From: Leclercia adecarboxylata
Lineage (GTDB): Bacteria > Pseudomonadota > Gammaproteobacteria > Enterobacterales > Enterobacteriaceae
Length of the DNA: 64,000 nucleotides
Assembly: GCF_023639785.1 (NCBI RefSeq)
Contig: NZ_CP098325.1
Span: 3,348,001-3,412,000 of the forward strand
Reading direction: 5' to 3'
The translations under genes were made by a program, and so were the position numbers. The notes beneath the pieces were generated by a model. That model saw only the letters and a list, made by a program, of their open reading frames with translations, was not told the DNA's origin and did not search any database. Numbering within the stretch: the stretch's first letter is position 1; every line of letters starts with the position of its first letter. This document shows positions 42,099 through 52,332 of the stretch, in pieces.

Positions 42099-44108
42099 TC
42101 ATTGAAAAAATTGCCATTGCAAAACAGCCTGTTTCAGCGCCTGACAGCGCGCGTGGTCCAGATGGGCCAGCGCCTGGCCCGCCTCGAGACGCAGGGCGCT
42201 CAGCAACGCCTTGCGCCCGCTCAACCCCAATCTTTGGCTCAGGTCGCTATCGTCCATGCCCTGCTCAATTTTACCCCGCAAGCCGGTCAGCGGCAGATGC
42301 GTCGTGTGCAGCAGCCGCGTCAGACTGGCGATGGACGCCGTAAGCGGACGGTGTGCATAAGCAAACCCGGCCAGCTCCAGCCAGTCATCATCATTAAGGG
42401 TAGCTTCCTCTGTGGTCGGTACCGGGATCTTTTCACCGTTCCAGCGCTCAATCACCGCGGCATCGCGACACAGCCGCTGATGCTCACGCTGGCACAGCGC
42501 CTGCCCCGCCGGGCTGAGTGGTAGCATCGCCATCGCCGTATAGCAACCGCTGCTGGCTTCGCGATGACTGCCCATGCGAACCAGCACAAATCCACAGCGC
42601 TGCCAGAAGCGCCAGAGCTCATCGGTGTAGCCAAAGCTGACCGAAAGGTAATCAAGGCTCTCCTGCTGGCGGCTGGTCGCCACCAGCGCCTGACCGATGC
42701 CCTCACGCTGGCGGGCGGGATGAACGGCCACACGCGTCACCCGTCGGGCGGTGAGCGTTGCCGCGTGAGGGGAGCCGCCGTGGGCTGCTAAAGATTGCGC
42801 CACCAGATTGCCGCGCGGACGCCGGTAGCCTGCCCATACCGCCTGGCTGAGCGCCGGGCTCAGCCCCCCCTCCTCCACCAGCCACAGCGCGCCGCAGACG
42901 CCCTCCCCGGTGCGGGCAACGGCAAAATGCTGCCCGGGGGCATCCATCATGCGTCGCAGATCGAGGGGGGACGTACGGTAATGGGCGGCGCACAGCAGTT
43001 TGTAGACGGCGGTCGGCAGCGCTGGCTCACGGCTCCAGGCCTCCTGTTCCAGCGGCATACAAGTGACCTCGCCCCGGGAGGCGCAGTCGTCAGGCTCATC
43101 ATCAAACAGCAGGACATCCGCGATAAAGCGCTCCAGCGGGCAGCCCGCGGCCCAGCGCACCGGAGTGGAGAGCGTGAAGTGACGCAGCCCGGCAAAACGG
43201 GCGCAGAATTTCAGTAAGAAGCCCCGGCCAGTGCCCTCATAGCCCTGCACCGTGGTGGTGAGCAGAACACGGGGGAAGCGCGTCACCAGCCTTTCCAGCA
43301 GCGGGCCTGGAATGGCTGCCGCCTCATCGACAATCAGCCAGTCGGCGTGTCTGTCTGAAGCCAGCAGCGCATCCGGGGCCATAAAGTGATAGCGCTCGCC
43401 GCCAAAGCGGGCAATGACCTCCGTCGCGGCTCTGGAAGGGGCGGTGACAATGGCGCTGCCCGCAATACGTTGCAGCAGCATACCCGCCAGCGCCGACTTA
43501 CCGCGCCCGCGCGGAGCGGTGACGGCGACGACGCCTTCAGGCAAAGCCACGAGGTGCCTGAGAATAGCCGCCTGCTCGCTTTGCGGCTCGCCGCTGGCCG
43601 GATGCCAGGCGGTTGCCGCTGCGGATGGCGTAATAACAAAAGGCTCACCCTGCTGCCAGCGTAATACCCGCGGATCGCGCAGGATGTGGCGGCAGAAGCG
43701 GTGGATAAAACGCGGCGTCGGGATGGGCTGCGGACTGTCGCTCCAGCGCAGAGAATCCTGGTCGGGTGTTTCCGGCCAGCGTCTCAGGCCCGGCGTGAGT
43801 AAAACCAGCACGCTTCCGGCACGCAGGGTGCCCGCCAGGGCGGCAAACGCCGAGACGTCAAAGCCCTGTCGGGCATCAAAGATAGCGTGCAGAAACTCGC
43901 GGCCCAGCAGCTGATGCAGCGCCTGGGGCGCGCAGGAAGGGAGCTGCGGGGCGTCAGGGCCGACCCACAGCCAGTCCCCAGGATAGTGCGCTTTCAGCAG
44001 CAGCGCCTGCTGCTGCGTCCAGCTTTCATCTCCACTCAGCACCAGCAGCCGCCGGTGCCCCTCCCGCGCCAGTTGTTCAGGCAGGCCTGATAAATTCATC
44101 CCTGACAT
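42099..44108 (-). CDS. tmcA: TmcA, tRNA(Met) cytidine acetyltransferase
   Basis: Makes N4-acetylcytidine at the wobble base of elongator tRNA-Met, using acetyl-CoA and ATP or GTP. It has 669 residues (E. coli 671). An N-terminal DUF1726 domain is followed by the RNA helicase-like module with Walker A RGRGKSA (200-206) and Walker B LIVDEAAAIPG. The GNAT domain has RVAVHPARQREGIGQAL and SVSFGYTDELWRFWQRCGF. The C-terminal tRNA-binding tail is last. It starts six bases after ypfJ on the same strand; a second Met three codons in could be the start. Intact. Confidence 0.97.
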   Translation of the reverse strand: MSGMNLSGLPEQLAREGHRRLLVLSGDESWTQQQALLLKAHYPGDWLWVGPDAPQLPSCAPQALHQLLGREFLHAIFDARQGFDVSAFAALAGTLRAGSVLVLLTPGLRRWPETPDQDSLRWSDSPQPIPTPRFIHRFCRHILRDPRVLRWQQGEPFVITPSAAATAWHPASGEPQSEQAAILRHLVALPEGVVAVTAPRGRGKSALAGMLLQRIAGSAIVTAPSRAATEVIARFGGERYHFMAPDALLASDRHADWLIVDEAAAIPGPLLERLVTRFPRVLLTTTVQGYEGTGRGFLLKFCARFAGLRHFTLSTPVRWAAGCPLERFIADVLLFDDEPDDCASRGEVTCMPLEQEAWSREPALPTAVYKLLCAAHYRTSPLDLRRMMDAPGQHFAVARTGEGVCGALWLVEEGGLSPALSQAVWAGYRRPRGNLVAQSLAAHGGSPHAATLTARRVTRVAVHPARQREGIGQALVATSRQQESLDYLSVSFGYTDELWRFWQRCGFVLVRMGSHREASSGCYTAMAMLPLSPAGQALCQREHQRLCRDAAVIERWNGEKIPVPTTEEATLNDDDWLELAGFAYAHRPLTASIASLTRLLHTTHLPLTGLRGKIEQGMDDSDLSQRLGLSGRKALLSALRLEAGQALAHLDHARCQALKQAVLQWQFFQ

Positions 44109-44114
44109 TGAGAA

Positions 44115-44981
44115 TTAGATTGCCTTACCGAAGGTATTGCATTGCGCCGGATCGCCGCCGTCAAAACCTTTTTTGAACCAGGTGTAGCGCTGTTCTGAAG
44201 TCCCGTGAGTGAAGCTGTCCGGAACGACGTGGCCCTGGCTTTGCTGTTGCAAACGGTCATCGCCAATGGCATGGGCCGCGTTAAGCGCCTCTTCCAGATC
44301 GCCCGCTTCCAGCACTCCCTCCTGCTGCATATTGTGGCCCCACACGCCGGCAAAGCAGTCGGCCTGCAATTCCATTCGCACAGACAGGGCATTCACCTCT
44401 TTTTCGCTGGCATTCTGCTGAAGCTGGCGAACTTTCGGCTCAATGCCGAGCAGTTTTTGCACGTGATGACCCACTTCATGGGCAATCACGTAGCCCTGGG
44501 CGAAGTCGCCGTCGGCACCCAGCTTACGCTTCATGTCATCATAGAAAGAGAGATCGATATAGACGGTAGAATCAGCAGGACAGTAGAACGGCCCCATCAC
44601 CGATTGCCCGGTACCGCAGCCGGTGCGCGTGGCACCGCGATACATCACCAGCTTCGGCTGCTGGTAGGTGCGGCCCATTTTGTCGAACAGCTGGCCCCAG
44701 GTATCTTCCGTTGTGGCGAGGATCACCGAGGTAAATTTCGCCGCTTCATCTTCATTCGGGCTGATGGAGCGCGGAGACTGATACTGTTGCTGCATCGGTT
44801 GCCCGGTCAGCAGCCCGCTCAGATCGACGCCATAGTAGCCCGCCACCACAACCACCAACAGTATGATGATGCCGCCCTTGCCTCCCGGCAGGCGAAAACC
44901 CGGGCCCCCCATTGACGGGCCCCCACTGCTGCCGCGTCTGTCATCCACATTGTCACTTTCACGACGCCCTTGCCAGCGCAT
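44115..44981 (-). CDS. ypfJ: YpfJ, zinc-metallopeptidase-like membrane protein
   Basis: A 288-residue member of the neutral zinc metallopeptidase family (PF04228). A Gly/Arg-rich N-terminal cytoplasmic segment (1-35) precedes one transmembrane helix ([16 protein letters not shown], 38-53). The periplasmic catalytic domain has HEVGH at 168-172 and a likely third ligand in [12 protein letters not shown]. It is oriented N-in C-out. The protease activity is inferred from the motif; no substrate is known. It heads the ypfJ-tmcA group. Confidence 0.94.
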   Translation of the reverse strand: MRWQGRRESDNVDDRRGSSGGPSMGGPGFRLPGGKGGIIILLVVVVAGYYGVDLSGLLTGQPMQQQYQSPRSISPNEDEAAKFTSVILATTEDTWGQLFDKMGRTYQQPKLVMYRGATRTGCGTGQSVMGPFYCPADSTVYIDLSFYDDMKRKLGADGDFAQGYVIAHEVGHHVQKLLGIEPKVRQLQQNASEKEVNALSVRMELQADCFAGVWGHNMQQEGVLEAGDLEEALNAAHAIGDDRLQQQSQGHVVPDSFTHGTSEQRYTWFKKGFDGGDPAQCNTFGKAI

Positions 44982-45071
44982 AATCCCACCTCGAAAATAT
45001 CATTTTGATAATAGGTATGATCGTAGGCGCTTCGGGGAAAGATTACCACAGGAAACAGGAGTGAGATGCCA

Positions 45072-45089
45072 GAGGAACGGGCGTTCCTC
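45072..45089 (-). other. hairpin downstream of purC
   Basis: GAGGAACG-GG-CGTTCCTC, an 8-bp perfect inverted repeat just beyond the purC stop. There is no U-tract, so it is probably a 3'-end stabiliser or part of a Rho-dependent end rather than an intrinsic terminator. Confidence 0.5.
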
Positions 45090-45105
45090 CGGCGGTAAGG
45101 CAGGA

Positions 45106-45819
45106 TTAGTCGAGCTTGACGCCCAGACGGTGGGCAACGGCTTCGTACGCTTCAATGACGCCGCCGAGGCTTTGACGGAAGCGGTCTTTGTCCATTTTGT
45201 CCAGGGTCTCTTTGTCCCACAGGCGGCTGCCGTCCGGGGAGAATTCATCACCCAGAACCACCTCACCTTTATACAATCCGAATTCAAGTTTGAAGTCGAC
45301 CAGGATCAGGCCCGCATCGTCAAACAGCTTCTTCAGCACGTCGTTGGCTTTGAAAGTCAGCTCCTGCATGCGCGCAAGATTCTCTTTGCTCACCCAGCCG
45401 AAGGTTTCGCAATAAGATTCGTTGACCATAGGATCGTGCATGGCGTCATTTTTCAGGAACAGGTCGAACAGCGGCGGATTCAGCTCGATGCCCTCTTCGA
45501 TACCCAGACGCTTCACCAGGGAGCCCGCGGCGCGGTTACGAACGACACATTCGACCGGCACCATATCCAGCTTCTTCACCAGACACTCCGTATCGGACAG
45601 CAACGCTTCCATCTGCGTCGGGATGCCCGCTTCTTCCAGCTTGCTCATAATGAAGTGGTTGAACTTGTTGTTCACCATCCCTTTACGGTCAAACTGCTCA
45701 ATGCGCGCGCCATCTCCTGCTGACGTATCATTGCGGAACTCGAGCACCAACAGATCCGGGTTTTCCGTGCTGTATACGGTTTTCGCTTTGCCACGATACA
45801 ACTCAGCTTGCTTCTGCAT
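45106..45819 (-). CDS. purC: SAICAR synthetase
   Basis: Condenses CAIR with aspartate using ATP to form SAICAR, a step of de novo purine synthesis. It has 237 residues. It starts [15 protein letters not shown] after Met, with family blocks [35 protein letters not shown] and [15 protein letters not shown]. The second of two in-frame ATGs is used: AGGAG lies eight bases ahead of it but only two ahead of the first. A PurR operator overlaps the promoter. It lies downstream of bamC on the same strand, separated by a terminator. Confidence 0.98.
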   Translation of the reverse strand: MQKQAELYRGKAKTVYSTENPDLLVLEFRNDTSAGDGARIEQFDRKGMVNNKFNHFIMSKLEEAGIPTQMEALLSDTECLVKKLDMVPVECVVRNRAAGSLVKRLGIEEGIELNPPLFDLFLKNDAMHDPMVNESYCETFGWVSKENLARMQELTFKANDVLKKLFDDAGLILVDFKLEFGLYKGEVVLGDEFSPDGSRLWDKETLDKMDKDRFRQSLGGVIEAYEAVAHRLGVKLD

Positions 45820-45863
45820 CTTCATTACTCCTGGTGTGATGATTTGTGTTCAAAACTGGAGAT

Positions 45864-45887
45864 ATTATGCCACGCACACGTTTGCGT
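45864..45887 (-). promoter_or_regulatory. purC promoter with PurR operator
   Basis: ACGCACACGTTTGCGT (45872-45887) differs from the ideal PurR box ACGCAAACGTTTGCGT at one base. On the minus strand CATAAT (45869-45864) follows as -10, so the operator covers the -35 region. Repression by hypoxanthine/guanine-bound PurR is expected. Confidence 0.75.
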
Positions 45888-45899
45888 AGCACGAAAATT

Positions 45900-45927
45900 A
45901 AAAGGGCTGGATTAACCAGCCCTTTTT
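45900..45927 (-). terminator. bamC terminator
   Basis: An 11-bp stem AAAAGGGCTGG / CCAGCCCTTTT with loop ATTAA (plus strand). It lies just beyond the bamC stop and upstream of the purC promoter. Confidence 0.9.
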
Positions 45928-45928
45928 C

Positions 45929-46963
45929 TTACTTGCTGAAGGCTGCCTGGAGGACAGCAACCAGCGCATCGTTCTGCGACTGGGTCAGCGTGTGACCTTT
46001 CGGATCGATAAACTGCAGGCTGCTACGGTTATCCAGATCGCCGACCTGAAGTTTGTAATCGCCAGAAGACAGTCCCGGATCGCGTACGCCCAGATCTTCC
46101 CAGCTGCTGTCAGACAGCGGCTTATAGGTGAGCGTCATGCTGCCGGTTGAGCGGGTGCTGTCGGTCACTTTCATGCCGACGCGCTCAAGGGTAGATGGCA
46201 GACGCTGCCAGACCTGGTTGAATGGACCACGCACCACCAGCATCGGCAGACCGGTATCGTCGGCAGCGCTCTGCACGTCGAAGGTTGCGCCATTGCGGTT
46301 CTGAGCGGCATTGGCAGCGGCGGTGGCGTTCTTGTCGAGACCCGCGGCAATGACGTTAAGCAGTTCGGTGCTGTAACGCTGCATGGATGCCGCGTCTGCA
46401 ACCGGTTTGCCCGCCTGCTCCAGGTTCAGCAGTTTAACCATCACCGCCTGCTGATAACCCTGAGGTTTAACAGAGACCTGATAGCGTCCACGGTACTGTT
46501 GATCTTCATCCAGACGGTTCCATTCGATCCAGTCTGTGGTCAGCGACTGGCTGGCATCGTCGCGCTGGGTAATCGCGTAGTTCTTCGACTGAAGCACGCT
46601 GACCACCTGCGGCCACAGTGAGGCGTTGCGCGCGCTCTCAAGCTGCAGCGTGGCGGTATCGCCAGTGAACTGAGTACGCGCCCCGCTTACCAGCGCCAGA
46701 GGCTGTGCTGGTGGACGAATATCAAGCGCTTTGCCTACCGCGCCGCTGCCGTTGGCAACCGGAATGTTGTAGTCACCATTCTGAATCGGCAGGATCATGC
46801 CAGCAGGCGCATGAAGTTCAGCAAGCGGTGCGGCATCCAGATAGGATTCGTCACCACTCACCTGGCGCTTGTAGCGTGAATCTGAGCTACAGGCCGCGAG
46901 CAGCATAACAAGCGAAACACCCGCAACCTTCGCCAGGCGCGACTTCTGTACTGAGTAAGCCAT
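45929..46963 (-). CDS. bamC: BamC, outer-membrane assembly lipoprotein
   Basis: Lipoprotein subunit of the BAM complex that inserts beta-barrel proteins into the outer membrane. It has 344 residues. The type II signal peptide ends in LAAC with C25 lipidated and Ser-Ser following. The unstructured BamD-binding segment (about 26-95) precedes two helix-grip domains. The start is the ATG at 46963 with GGGAGA upstream; a TTG one codon earlier is not needed. It starts 16 bases after the dapA stop, matching the E. coli dapA-bamC operon. Confidence 0.97.
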   Translation of the reverse strand: MAYSVQKSRLAKVAGVSLVMLLAACSSDSRYKRQVSGDESYLDAAPLAELHAPAGMILPIQNGDYNIPVANGSGAVGKALDIRPPAQPLALVSGARTQFTGDTATLQLESARNASLWPQVVSVLQSKNYAITQRDDASQSLTTDWIEWNRLDEDQQYRGRYQVSVKPQGYQQAVMVKLLNLEQAGKPVADAASMQRYSTELLNVIAAGLDKNATAAANAAQNRNGATFDVQSAADDTGLPMLVVRGPFNQVWQRLPSTLERVGMKVTDSTRSTGSMTLTYKPLSDSSWEDLGVRDPGLSSGDYKLQVGDLDNRSSLQFIDPKGHTLTQSQNDALVAVLQAAFSK

Positions 46964-46979
46964 CAAATCTCCCTAAACT

Positions 46980-47858
46980 TTACAGCAGACCGGCATGCTT
47001 AAGCGCGCTTGTGACCGTTTCGCGACCATGGTCGGTAATCGGGGTCATTGGCAGACGCAGCGTATCGGTTGCTACAAGTCCCAACTCCTTACATGCCCAT
47101 TTCACTGGGATCGGATTGGGTTCGACAAATAATTTGTTGTGCAGCGGCATCAGACGCTGGTTAATCAAGCGCGCTTCATGGAAATGACCGGCCGCAGCCA
47201 GTTTACACATTTCAGCCATATCGCGGGCTGCAACGTTGGACGTCACGGAAATCACGCCGTGGCCGCCGAGCTGCATAAAGTCCAGCGAGGTCGCATCATC
47301 GCCACTCAGCAGAATAAAGTCGTCTGAAACCAGCTCTTTGATCTGATGAACGCGGCTTAAGTTCCCGGTCGCCTCTTTAATACCGATAATATTTTTTACT
47401 TTCGCGAGGCGGCCTACCGTTTCTGGCAGCATATCGCAGCCAGTACGCGACGGCACATTATACAGAATTTGTGGCAAGTCAGTATGTTCAGCGATGGCTT
47501 TGAAATGCTGGAACAAACCTTCCTGGGTTGGACGGTTGTAGTATGGCGTGACTGTCAGGCAACCGACCACACCACTGTCGTTGAAACGCTGGGTCAGGCT
47601 GATGGCTTCCGCGGTCGCATTAGCGCCCGTACCGGCGATAACCGGGATACGCCCGTCAGCCAGTTCGAGAGTCATCATGACCACTTCGCCATGCTCTTCA
47701 TGGCTCAACGTTGCAGATTCACCGGTAGTCCCTACCGAAACAATCGCCGAGGTTCCGCTGGCGACATGATAATCAATCAGTTTCTTCAGGCTTGACCGGC
47801 AGACATTACCTTTCTCATCCATCGGTGTTACAAGCGCGACAATACTTCCCGTGAACAT
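46980..47858 (-). CDS. dapA: 4-hydroxy-tetrahydrodipicolinate synthase
   Basis: Condenses pyruvate with aspartate semialdehyde, the committed step to lysine and diaminopimelate, and is feedback-inhibited by lysine. It has 292 residues. The Schiff-base lysine is K161 (IIGIKEATG) and the proton-relay residues are T44 (SVGTTGES) and Y133 ([10 protein letters not shown]). It heads the dapA-bamC operon and is divergent from gcvR across 145 bases, where no operator is evident. Confidence 0.98.
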   Translation of the reverse strand: MFTGSIVALVTPMDEKGNVCRSSLKKLIDYHVASGTSAIVSVGTTGESATLSHEEHGEVVMMTLELADGRIPVIAGTGANATAEAISLTQRFNDSGVVGCLTVTPYYNRPTQEGLFQHFKAIAEHTDLPQILYNVPSRTGCDMLPETVGRLAKVKNIIGIKEATGNLSRVHQIKELVSDDFILLSGDDATSLDFMQLGGHGVISVTSNVAARDMAEMCKLAAAGHFHEARLINQRLMPLHNKLFVEPNPIPVKWACKELGLVATDTLRLPMTPITDHGRETVTSALKHAGLL

Positions 47859-48003
47859 GGGCCATCCTCTGTGCGTACAAGAGCCTCAATGGTACGTTTG
47901 GTGCTGTAATAAAAGCAAGTGACGTGAGGCCTCCAGGTTATTGTATGCCGGTTTTTTTTATGCTTTCCTTAGAAAGACTAAACCACGCAAAGGAAGAACA
48001 GGT

Positions 48004-48573
48004 TTGACAACCTCATCACAACATTACCTGGTTATCACTGCGCTGGGTGCCGACAGGCCGGGGATCGTGAACACCATCACCCGCCACGTCAGTAGCTGCG
48101 GCTGCAATATCGAAGACAGCCGCCTGGCGATGCTGGGTGAAGAGTTTACCTTCATCATGCTGCTTTCCGGGTCGTGGAATGCGATCACCTTAATTGAATC
48201 GACCCTGCCGCTAAAAGGGGCAGAGTTGGATCTGCTGATCGTGATGAAGCGCACCACCGCGCGCCCGCAGCCGGCACTGCCCACCACCGTGTGGGTGCAG
48301 GTGGAAGTGCCTGACTCTCCGCATTTAATCGAACGCTTTACCGCCCTGTTTGACAGCCATCAGATGAACATCGCCGAACTGGTCTCGCGTACTCAGCCGG
48401 GCGAAGAGAACACCGTGCCTAAACTGTTTATTCAGATCACCGCGCACAGCCCGGCGTCGCGCGATGCGTCAAATATCGAACAAGCGTTTAAAGCCCTCTG
48501 TACAGAACTGAATGCGCAAGGCAGTATTAACGTCGTCAATTATTCCCAGCATGAACAGGATGGAGTTGAGTAA
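48004..48573 (+). CDS. gcvR: GcvR, glycine cleavage system repressor
   Basis: Regulates the glycine cleavage operon by binding the activator GcvA when glycine is low. It has 189 residues and two ACT domains (HYLVITALGADRPGIVNTIT near the start; VWVQVEVPDSPHLIERFTAL from about residue 95). It starts at a TTG codon, with AAGGAAG eight bases upstream. The family N-terminus (TTSSQHYLVITALG) begins exactly there, while the longer upstream reading has no conservation. It overlaps bcp by one base (TAATG), indicating translational coupling. Divergent from dapA. Confidence 0.95.
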   Translation: MTTSSQHYLVITALGADRPGIVNTITRHVSSCGCNIEDSRLAMLGEEFTFIMLLSGSWNAITLIESTLPLKGAELDLLIVMKRTTARPQPALPTTVWVQVEVPDSPHLIERFTALFDSHQMNIAELVSRTQPGEENTVPKLFIQITAHSPASRDASNIEQAFKALCTELNAQGSINVVNYSQHEQDGVE

Positions 48574-49043
48574 TGAATCCACTGAAAGCCGGTGACATCG
48601 CACCGAAATTTAGCTTGCCCGATCAAGACGGTGAGCAAGTAAATTTAACCGACTTCCAGGGACAGCGTGTACTGGTCTATTTCTACCCGAAAGCCATGAC
48701 CCCAGGCTGCACCGTACAAGCCTGCGGCTTACGCGATAACATGGACGAGTTGAAAACTGCCGGCGTTGAAGTGCTGGGTATCAGCACCGACAAGTCGGAA
48801 AAACTGTCTCGTTTCGCCGAAAAAGAGCTGCTTAACTTCACGCTGCTTTCCGACGAAGATCACCAGGTCTGCAACGCGTTTGGCGTCTGGGGCGAGAAAA
48901 CCTTTATGGGTAAAACCTATGACGGTATCCACCGCATCAGCTTCCTGATCGACGCTGACGGCAAAGTTGAACACGTGTTTGATGACTTCAAAACCAGCAA
49001 TCACCACGACGTGGTGCTGGAATGGGTGAAAGCGAACGCCTGA
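48573..49043 (+). CDS. bcp: Bcp, thioredoxin-dependent peroxiredoxin
   Basis: Peroxidase that reduces hydrogen peroxide and organic peroxides with thioredoxin. It has 156 residues. The peroxidatic cysteine is C46 in PKAMTPGCTVQAC and the resolving cysteine C51 is five residues on, the atypical 2-Cys arrangement. It is coupled to gcvR by a one-base overlap and followed by a terminator. In E. coli the hyf hydrogenase-4 cluster lies between bcp and perM; here it is absent. Confidence 0.97.
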   Translation: MNPLKAGDIAPKFSLPDQDGEQVNLTDFQGQRVLVYFYPKAMTPGCTVQACGLRDNMDELKTAGVEVLGISTDKSEKLSRFAEKELLNFTLLSDEDHQVCNAFGVWGEKTFMGKTYDGIHRISFLIDADGKVEHVFDDFKTSNHHDVVLEWVKANA

Positions 49044-49053
49044 AGGTAAATGC

Positions 49054-49080
49054 AAAACGGCAACCTGGGTTGCCGTTTTT
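49054..49080 (+). terminator. bcp terminator
   Basis: Stem AAAACGGCAA / TTGCCGTTTT with loop CCTGGG and a fifth T following. Confidence 0.9.
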
Positions 49081-49089
49081 CGTGTTTGC

Positions 49090-49123
49090 TCCCTCTCCAC
49101 GTGGGAGAGGGTCGGGGTGAGGG
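49090..49123. repeat. GA/CT-rich palindrome between bcp and perM
   Basis: CCCTCTCC-ACGT-GGGAGAGGG followed by TCGGGGTGAGGG, third member of the repeat family seen at 24393 and 41299. Again between convergent genes. Confidence 0.75.
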
Positions 49124-49180
49124 CATCACGCCGCACAAAACCCCAGGCCCGTGCAAGCGCCAGCGCCGCCGGGCAGCAGG

Positions 49181-50242
49181 CTACTCCTCCACCGCCGGCA
49201 CATCCGGCCATGCGTGAACCACGGCTTTAATCAGCGTTGCCAGCGGGATCGCAAAGAACACGCCCCAGAATCCCCATAACCCGCCAAAAATCACCACCGA
49301 CAGAATAATGACCAGCGGGTGCAGGTTTACCGCTTCTGAGAACAGCACTGGCACCAGCAGGTTTCCGTCCAGCCCCTGAATAATCAGATAAACGACGAAA
49401 CAGCTCCAGAACTCCGTTCCCAGCCCAAACTGGAACAGCGCCACGCCCACCACCGGAATAGTGACCACAAATGCCCCGATATACGGGATGAGCACCGAGA
49501 AGCCAACCAGTACCGCCAGCAGCAGGGAGTAGTTCAGGCCGAAGATCAAGAAGCCAATCCAGGTGGCAACCCCAACGACAATCATCTCCAGCACTTTGCC
49601 GCGGATGTAATTGGTGATCTGCTGGTTCATCTCCTGCCACACCTGTCCTGCCAGGCCACGGTTACGCGGCAGAACGCGGCGCACCGCATTGAGCATCTGT
49701 TCTTTATCTTTGACCAGGAAGAAGACCATCAGCGGCACCAGCACCAGATAGACGGCCAGCGTAAGCAGGCCCACCAGCGAGGCGAGGGAGTATTTCACCA
49801 CCGTATCCCCCATGGTCATGATGCGGGTACGCATGTTTTCTGCCATCGCGTCGATGATGCCCGCATCCATCAGGGCCGGATAGCGACGCGGCAGCGTGGC
49901 GGAAAAATCAGACAGTTTGCTCAGCATCCCCGGCATGTCACGGATCAGGTTGATCCCCTGCTGCCAGGCGACAGGCAGCACCACAAAGGACATCACCATT
50001 AATATGCCGACAAAAAAGACCAGCACGATGATGCTGGCCCAACGGCGGGAACAGCCAATATTTTCCAGCCGGACGGTGGGCCACTCCAGCAGATAGGCGA
50101 GCACAATCGCCACCAGCAGCGGTGCCAGCAGGCCGCTAAAGAAGAAGAGGATGCCAAATCCGGCAACCAGAATAATCAGCAGAGCAATAGCCTCCGGATC
50201 GCTAAAGCGTCGGCGGTACCACTGCATTAATAACTCGAGCAT
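49181..50242 (-). CDS. perM: PerM, AI-2E family (UPF0118) membrane protein
   Basis: A 353-residue inner-membrane protein related to the TqsA family of putative AI-2 or metabolite exporters. The function in E. coli is not established. About eight hydrophobic helices occur: two near residues 17-50, one at 66-90, then a soluble-looking region and a C-terminal bundle with SVLIPYIGAFVVTIPVVGVAL and HPLVIILSVVIFGGLWGFWGVFFAIPLATLIKAV. It is divergent from bepA and convergent to bcp. Confidence 0.93.
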   Translation of the reverse strand: MLELLMQWYRRRFSDPEAIALLIILVAGFGILFFFSGLLAPLLVAIVLAYLLEWPTVRLENIGCSRRWASIIVLVFFVGILMVMSFVVLPVAWQQGINLIRDMPGMLSKLSDFSATLPRRYPALMDAGIIDAMAENMRTRIMTMGDTVVKYSLASLVGLLTLAVYLVLVPLMVFFLVKDKEQMLNAVRRVLPRNRGLAGQVWQEMNQQITNYIRGKVLEMIVVGVATWIGFLIFGLNYSLLLAVLVGFSVLIPYIGAFVVTIPVVGVALFQFGLGTEFWSCFVVYLIIQGLDGNLLVPVLFSEAVNLHPLVIILSVVIFGGLWGFWGVFFAIPLATLIKAVVHAWPDVPAVEE

Positions 50243-50464
50243 ACAACCCTTCCCTGAAGATGTTGGCTGGACGTAAAGGGTGAATTGTATCGAAGAGTTA
50301 ATGAAAAGACTTTCGCTTTTTTGTGCGCTGTCACAAAACGCAAAAGCCTGAAAAGAGGGATTTTCTTATCGCCCTGACGCGAATACACTGGCAGAGCAGC
50401 CGCAGATGAACGATATGCGGGTTCTTCGGTCAAATTAGCACACCCACCAGACAGGACAGAGGTT

Positions 50465-51928
50465 ATGTTCAGGCAGTTGAAAAAAACGTTGGTTGCGACG
50501 CTCATCGCTGCGCTGACCGCTGGCCAGATGATGCCAGCCTTCGCTGACTCTGCAGACTCATTGCCGGATATGGGCACCTCGGCAGGAAGCACGCTCTCCA
50601 TTGGTCAGGAGATGCAAATGGGCGACTTCTATGTACGCCAGCTCCGCGGCAGTGCGCCGCTGATTAACGATCCGCTGCTGGTGCAGTACATCAATTCGCT
50701 CGGGATGCGTCTTGTCTCCCATGCAAACTCGGTCAAGACGCCTTTCCACTTCTACTTAATCAATAACGACGAGATCAACGCCTTCGCCTTCTTCGGCGGC
50801 AACGTGGTGCTGCACTCGGCGTTGTTCCGCTATGCCGATAACGAAAGCCAGCTGGCTTCGGTCATGGCGCACGAAATTTCCCACGTCACTCAGCGTCACC
50901 TGGCGCGCGCGATGGAAGATCAGAAGCGCAGCGCCCCACTCACCTGGGTGGGCGCCCTGGGCTCTATCCTGCTGGCGATGGCCAGCCCGCAGGCGGGTAT
51001 GGCGGCGCTGACGGGTACCCTGGCGGGCACCCGTCAGGGGATGATCAGCTTTACCCAGCAAAACGAACAGGAAGCTGACCGCATCGGTATTCAGGTGCTG
51101 CAGCGCTCCGGGTTTGACCCGCAGGCGATGCCGGGCTTCCTCGAAAAACTACTCGACCAGGCGCGCTACTCTTCACGCCCGCCGGAAATTTTACTTACCC
51201 ACCCGCTGCCGGAAAGCCGTCTCTCGGATGCGCGTAACCGCGCCAACCAGATGCGTCCGGTGGTGGTGCAGTCCTCACAAGAGTTCTACATGGCGAAGGT
51301 CAGAACCCTGGGCATGTACAACTCCGGGCGTAACCAGCTGACCAACGATCTGCTGGATGCCCTGAACAAAGGCAACGTGCGCGAGCAGCGTGCGGCTCAG
51401 TATGGGCGTGCGCTTCAGGCGATGGAAGCCAGCAACTACGCCGAAGCCCGCAAGAACCTGCAGCCGCTGCTGGCCGCCGAGCCAGGCAACGCCTGGTATC
51501 TCGACCTGGCGACCGACATCGATTTAGGGCAGAAAAAAGCCCAGGATGCGATTAACCGGCTGAAAGGTGCCCGCGATCTGCGCAACAACCCGGTGCTGCA
51601 GCTTAACCTGGCGAACGCTTACTTACAGGGTGGACAGCCGCAGGAAGCCGCCACGCTCCTCAACCGCTACACCTTCAGTAATAAAGACGACCCTAACGGT
51701 TGGGATCTGCTGGCCCAGGCAGAAGCTGCGCTTGGCCATCGCGATCAGGAGCTGGCCGCCCGCGCCGAAGGTTTCGCCCTTGCCGGACGCCTGGATCAGG
51801 CCATCTCTCTGTTGAGCAGCGCCAGCTCGCAGGTGAAACTCGGCAGTCTGCAACAGGCCCGTTACGATGCCCGCATCGACCAACTGCGCGAGCTGCAACA
51901 GCGCTACCGCCCGTATGAAAAGATGTAA
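50465..51928 (+). CDS. bepA: BepA, periplasmic metalloprotease/chaperone
   Basis: Periplasmic M48 metallopeptidase that degrades misassembled LptD and helps outer-membrane protein assembly with BAM. The 487 residues match E. coli. The signal peptide (1 to about 27) ends at PAFA. The zinc motif HEISH is at 136-140 with the third ligand E201 ([11 protein letters not shown]). The C-terminal half (from about 310) consists of TPR repeats that bind BAM and LptD. It is followed after 11 bases by yfgD in the same direction. Confidence 0.97.
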   Translation: MFRQLKKTLVATLIAALTAGQMMPAFADSADSLPDMGTSAGSTLSIGQEMQMGDFYVRQLRGSAPLINDPLLVQYINSLGMRLVSHANSVKTPFHFYLINNDEINAFAFFGGNVVLHSALFRYADNESQLASVMAHEISHVTQRHLARAMEDQKRSAPLTWVGALGSILLAMASPQAGMAALTGTLAGTRQGMISFTQQNEQEADRIGIQVLQRSGFDPQAMPGFLEKLLDQARYSSRPPEILLTHPLPESRLSDARNRANQMRPVVVQSSQEFYMAKVRTLGMYNSGRNQLTNDLLDALNKGNVREQRAAQYGRALQAMEASNYAEARKNLQPLLAAEPGNAWYLDLATDIDLGQKKAQDAINRLKGARDLRNNPVLQLNLANAYLQGGQPQEAATLLNRYTFSNKDDPNGWDLLAQAEAALGHRDQELAARAEGFALAGRLDQAISLLSSASSQVKLGSLQQARYDARIDQLRELQQRYRPYEKM

Positions 51929-51939
51929 AAGGAGAAAAG

Positions 51940-52299
51940 ATGTCTGACGCGGTCACGATCTACCATAACCCTCGCTGCTCAAAGAGCCGTGAAACCCTGA
52001 ACCTGCTTAAAGATCACGGCGTTGAGCCGCAGGTGGTGCTTTATCTGGAGACGCCGCCGGATGCCGCTACCCTCCGTACCCTGCTTGGCCAGCTGGGGAT
52101 GACCAGCGCCCGGCCGTTAATGCGCCAGAAAGAGGCGCTTTATAAAGAGTTGGGACTGGATGACAGCGCGCTCAGTGAAGACGCACTGATTCAGGCGATG
52201 GTGGACAATCCGAAGCTGATTGAGCGCCCGATCGTGGTGGCAAAAGGCCAGGCCCGGATTGGTCGTCCGCCTGAACAGGTACTTGAGATTGTGAAGTAA
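51940..52299 (+). CDS. yfgD: YfgD, ArsC-family oxidoreductase
   Basis: A 119-residue thioredoxin-fold protein similar to arsenate reductase ArsC. The N-terminus has the CX3R-type motif NPRCSKSRETLNLL with C13. Downstream are DDSALSEDALIQAMVDNPKLIERPIVV and the conserved arginines. No ars operon is nearby, so a role in arsenate resistance is not implied. AGGAGA lies seven bases ahead of the ATG. It is co-directional with bepA and convergent to hda. Confidence 0.93.
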   Translation: MSDAVTIYHNPRCSKSRETLNLLKDHGVEPQVVLYLETPPDAATLRTLLGQLGMTSARPLMRQKEALYKELGLDDSALSEDALIQAMVDNPKLIERPIVVAKGQARIGRPPEQVLEIVK

Positions 52300-52308
52300 G
52301 CATGAAGT

Positions 52309-52332
52309 GGCCCGGTAGCCTGTGCGCCGGGC
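52309..52332. repeat. REP-like palindrome between yfgD and hda
   Basis: GCCCGG...CCGGGC with an 11-base centre, touching the hda stop codon. It lies between two convergent genes. Confidence 0.6.
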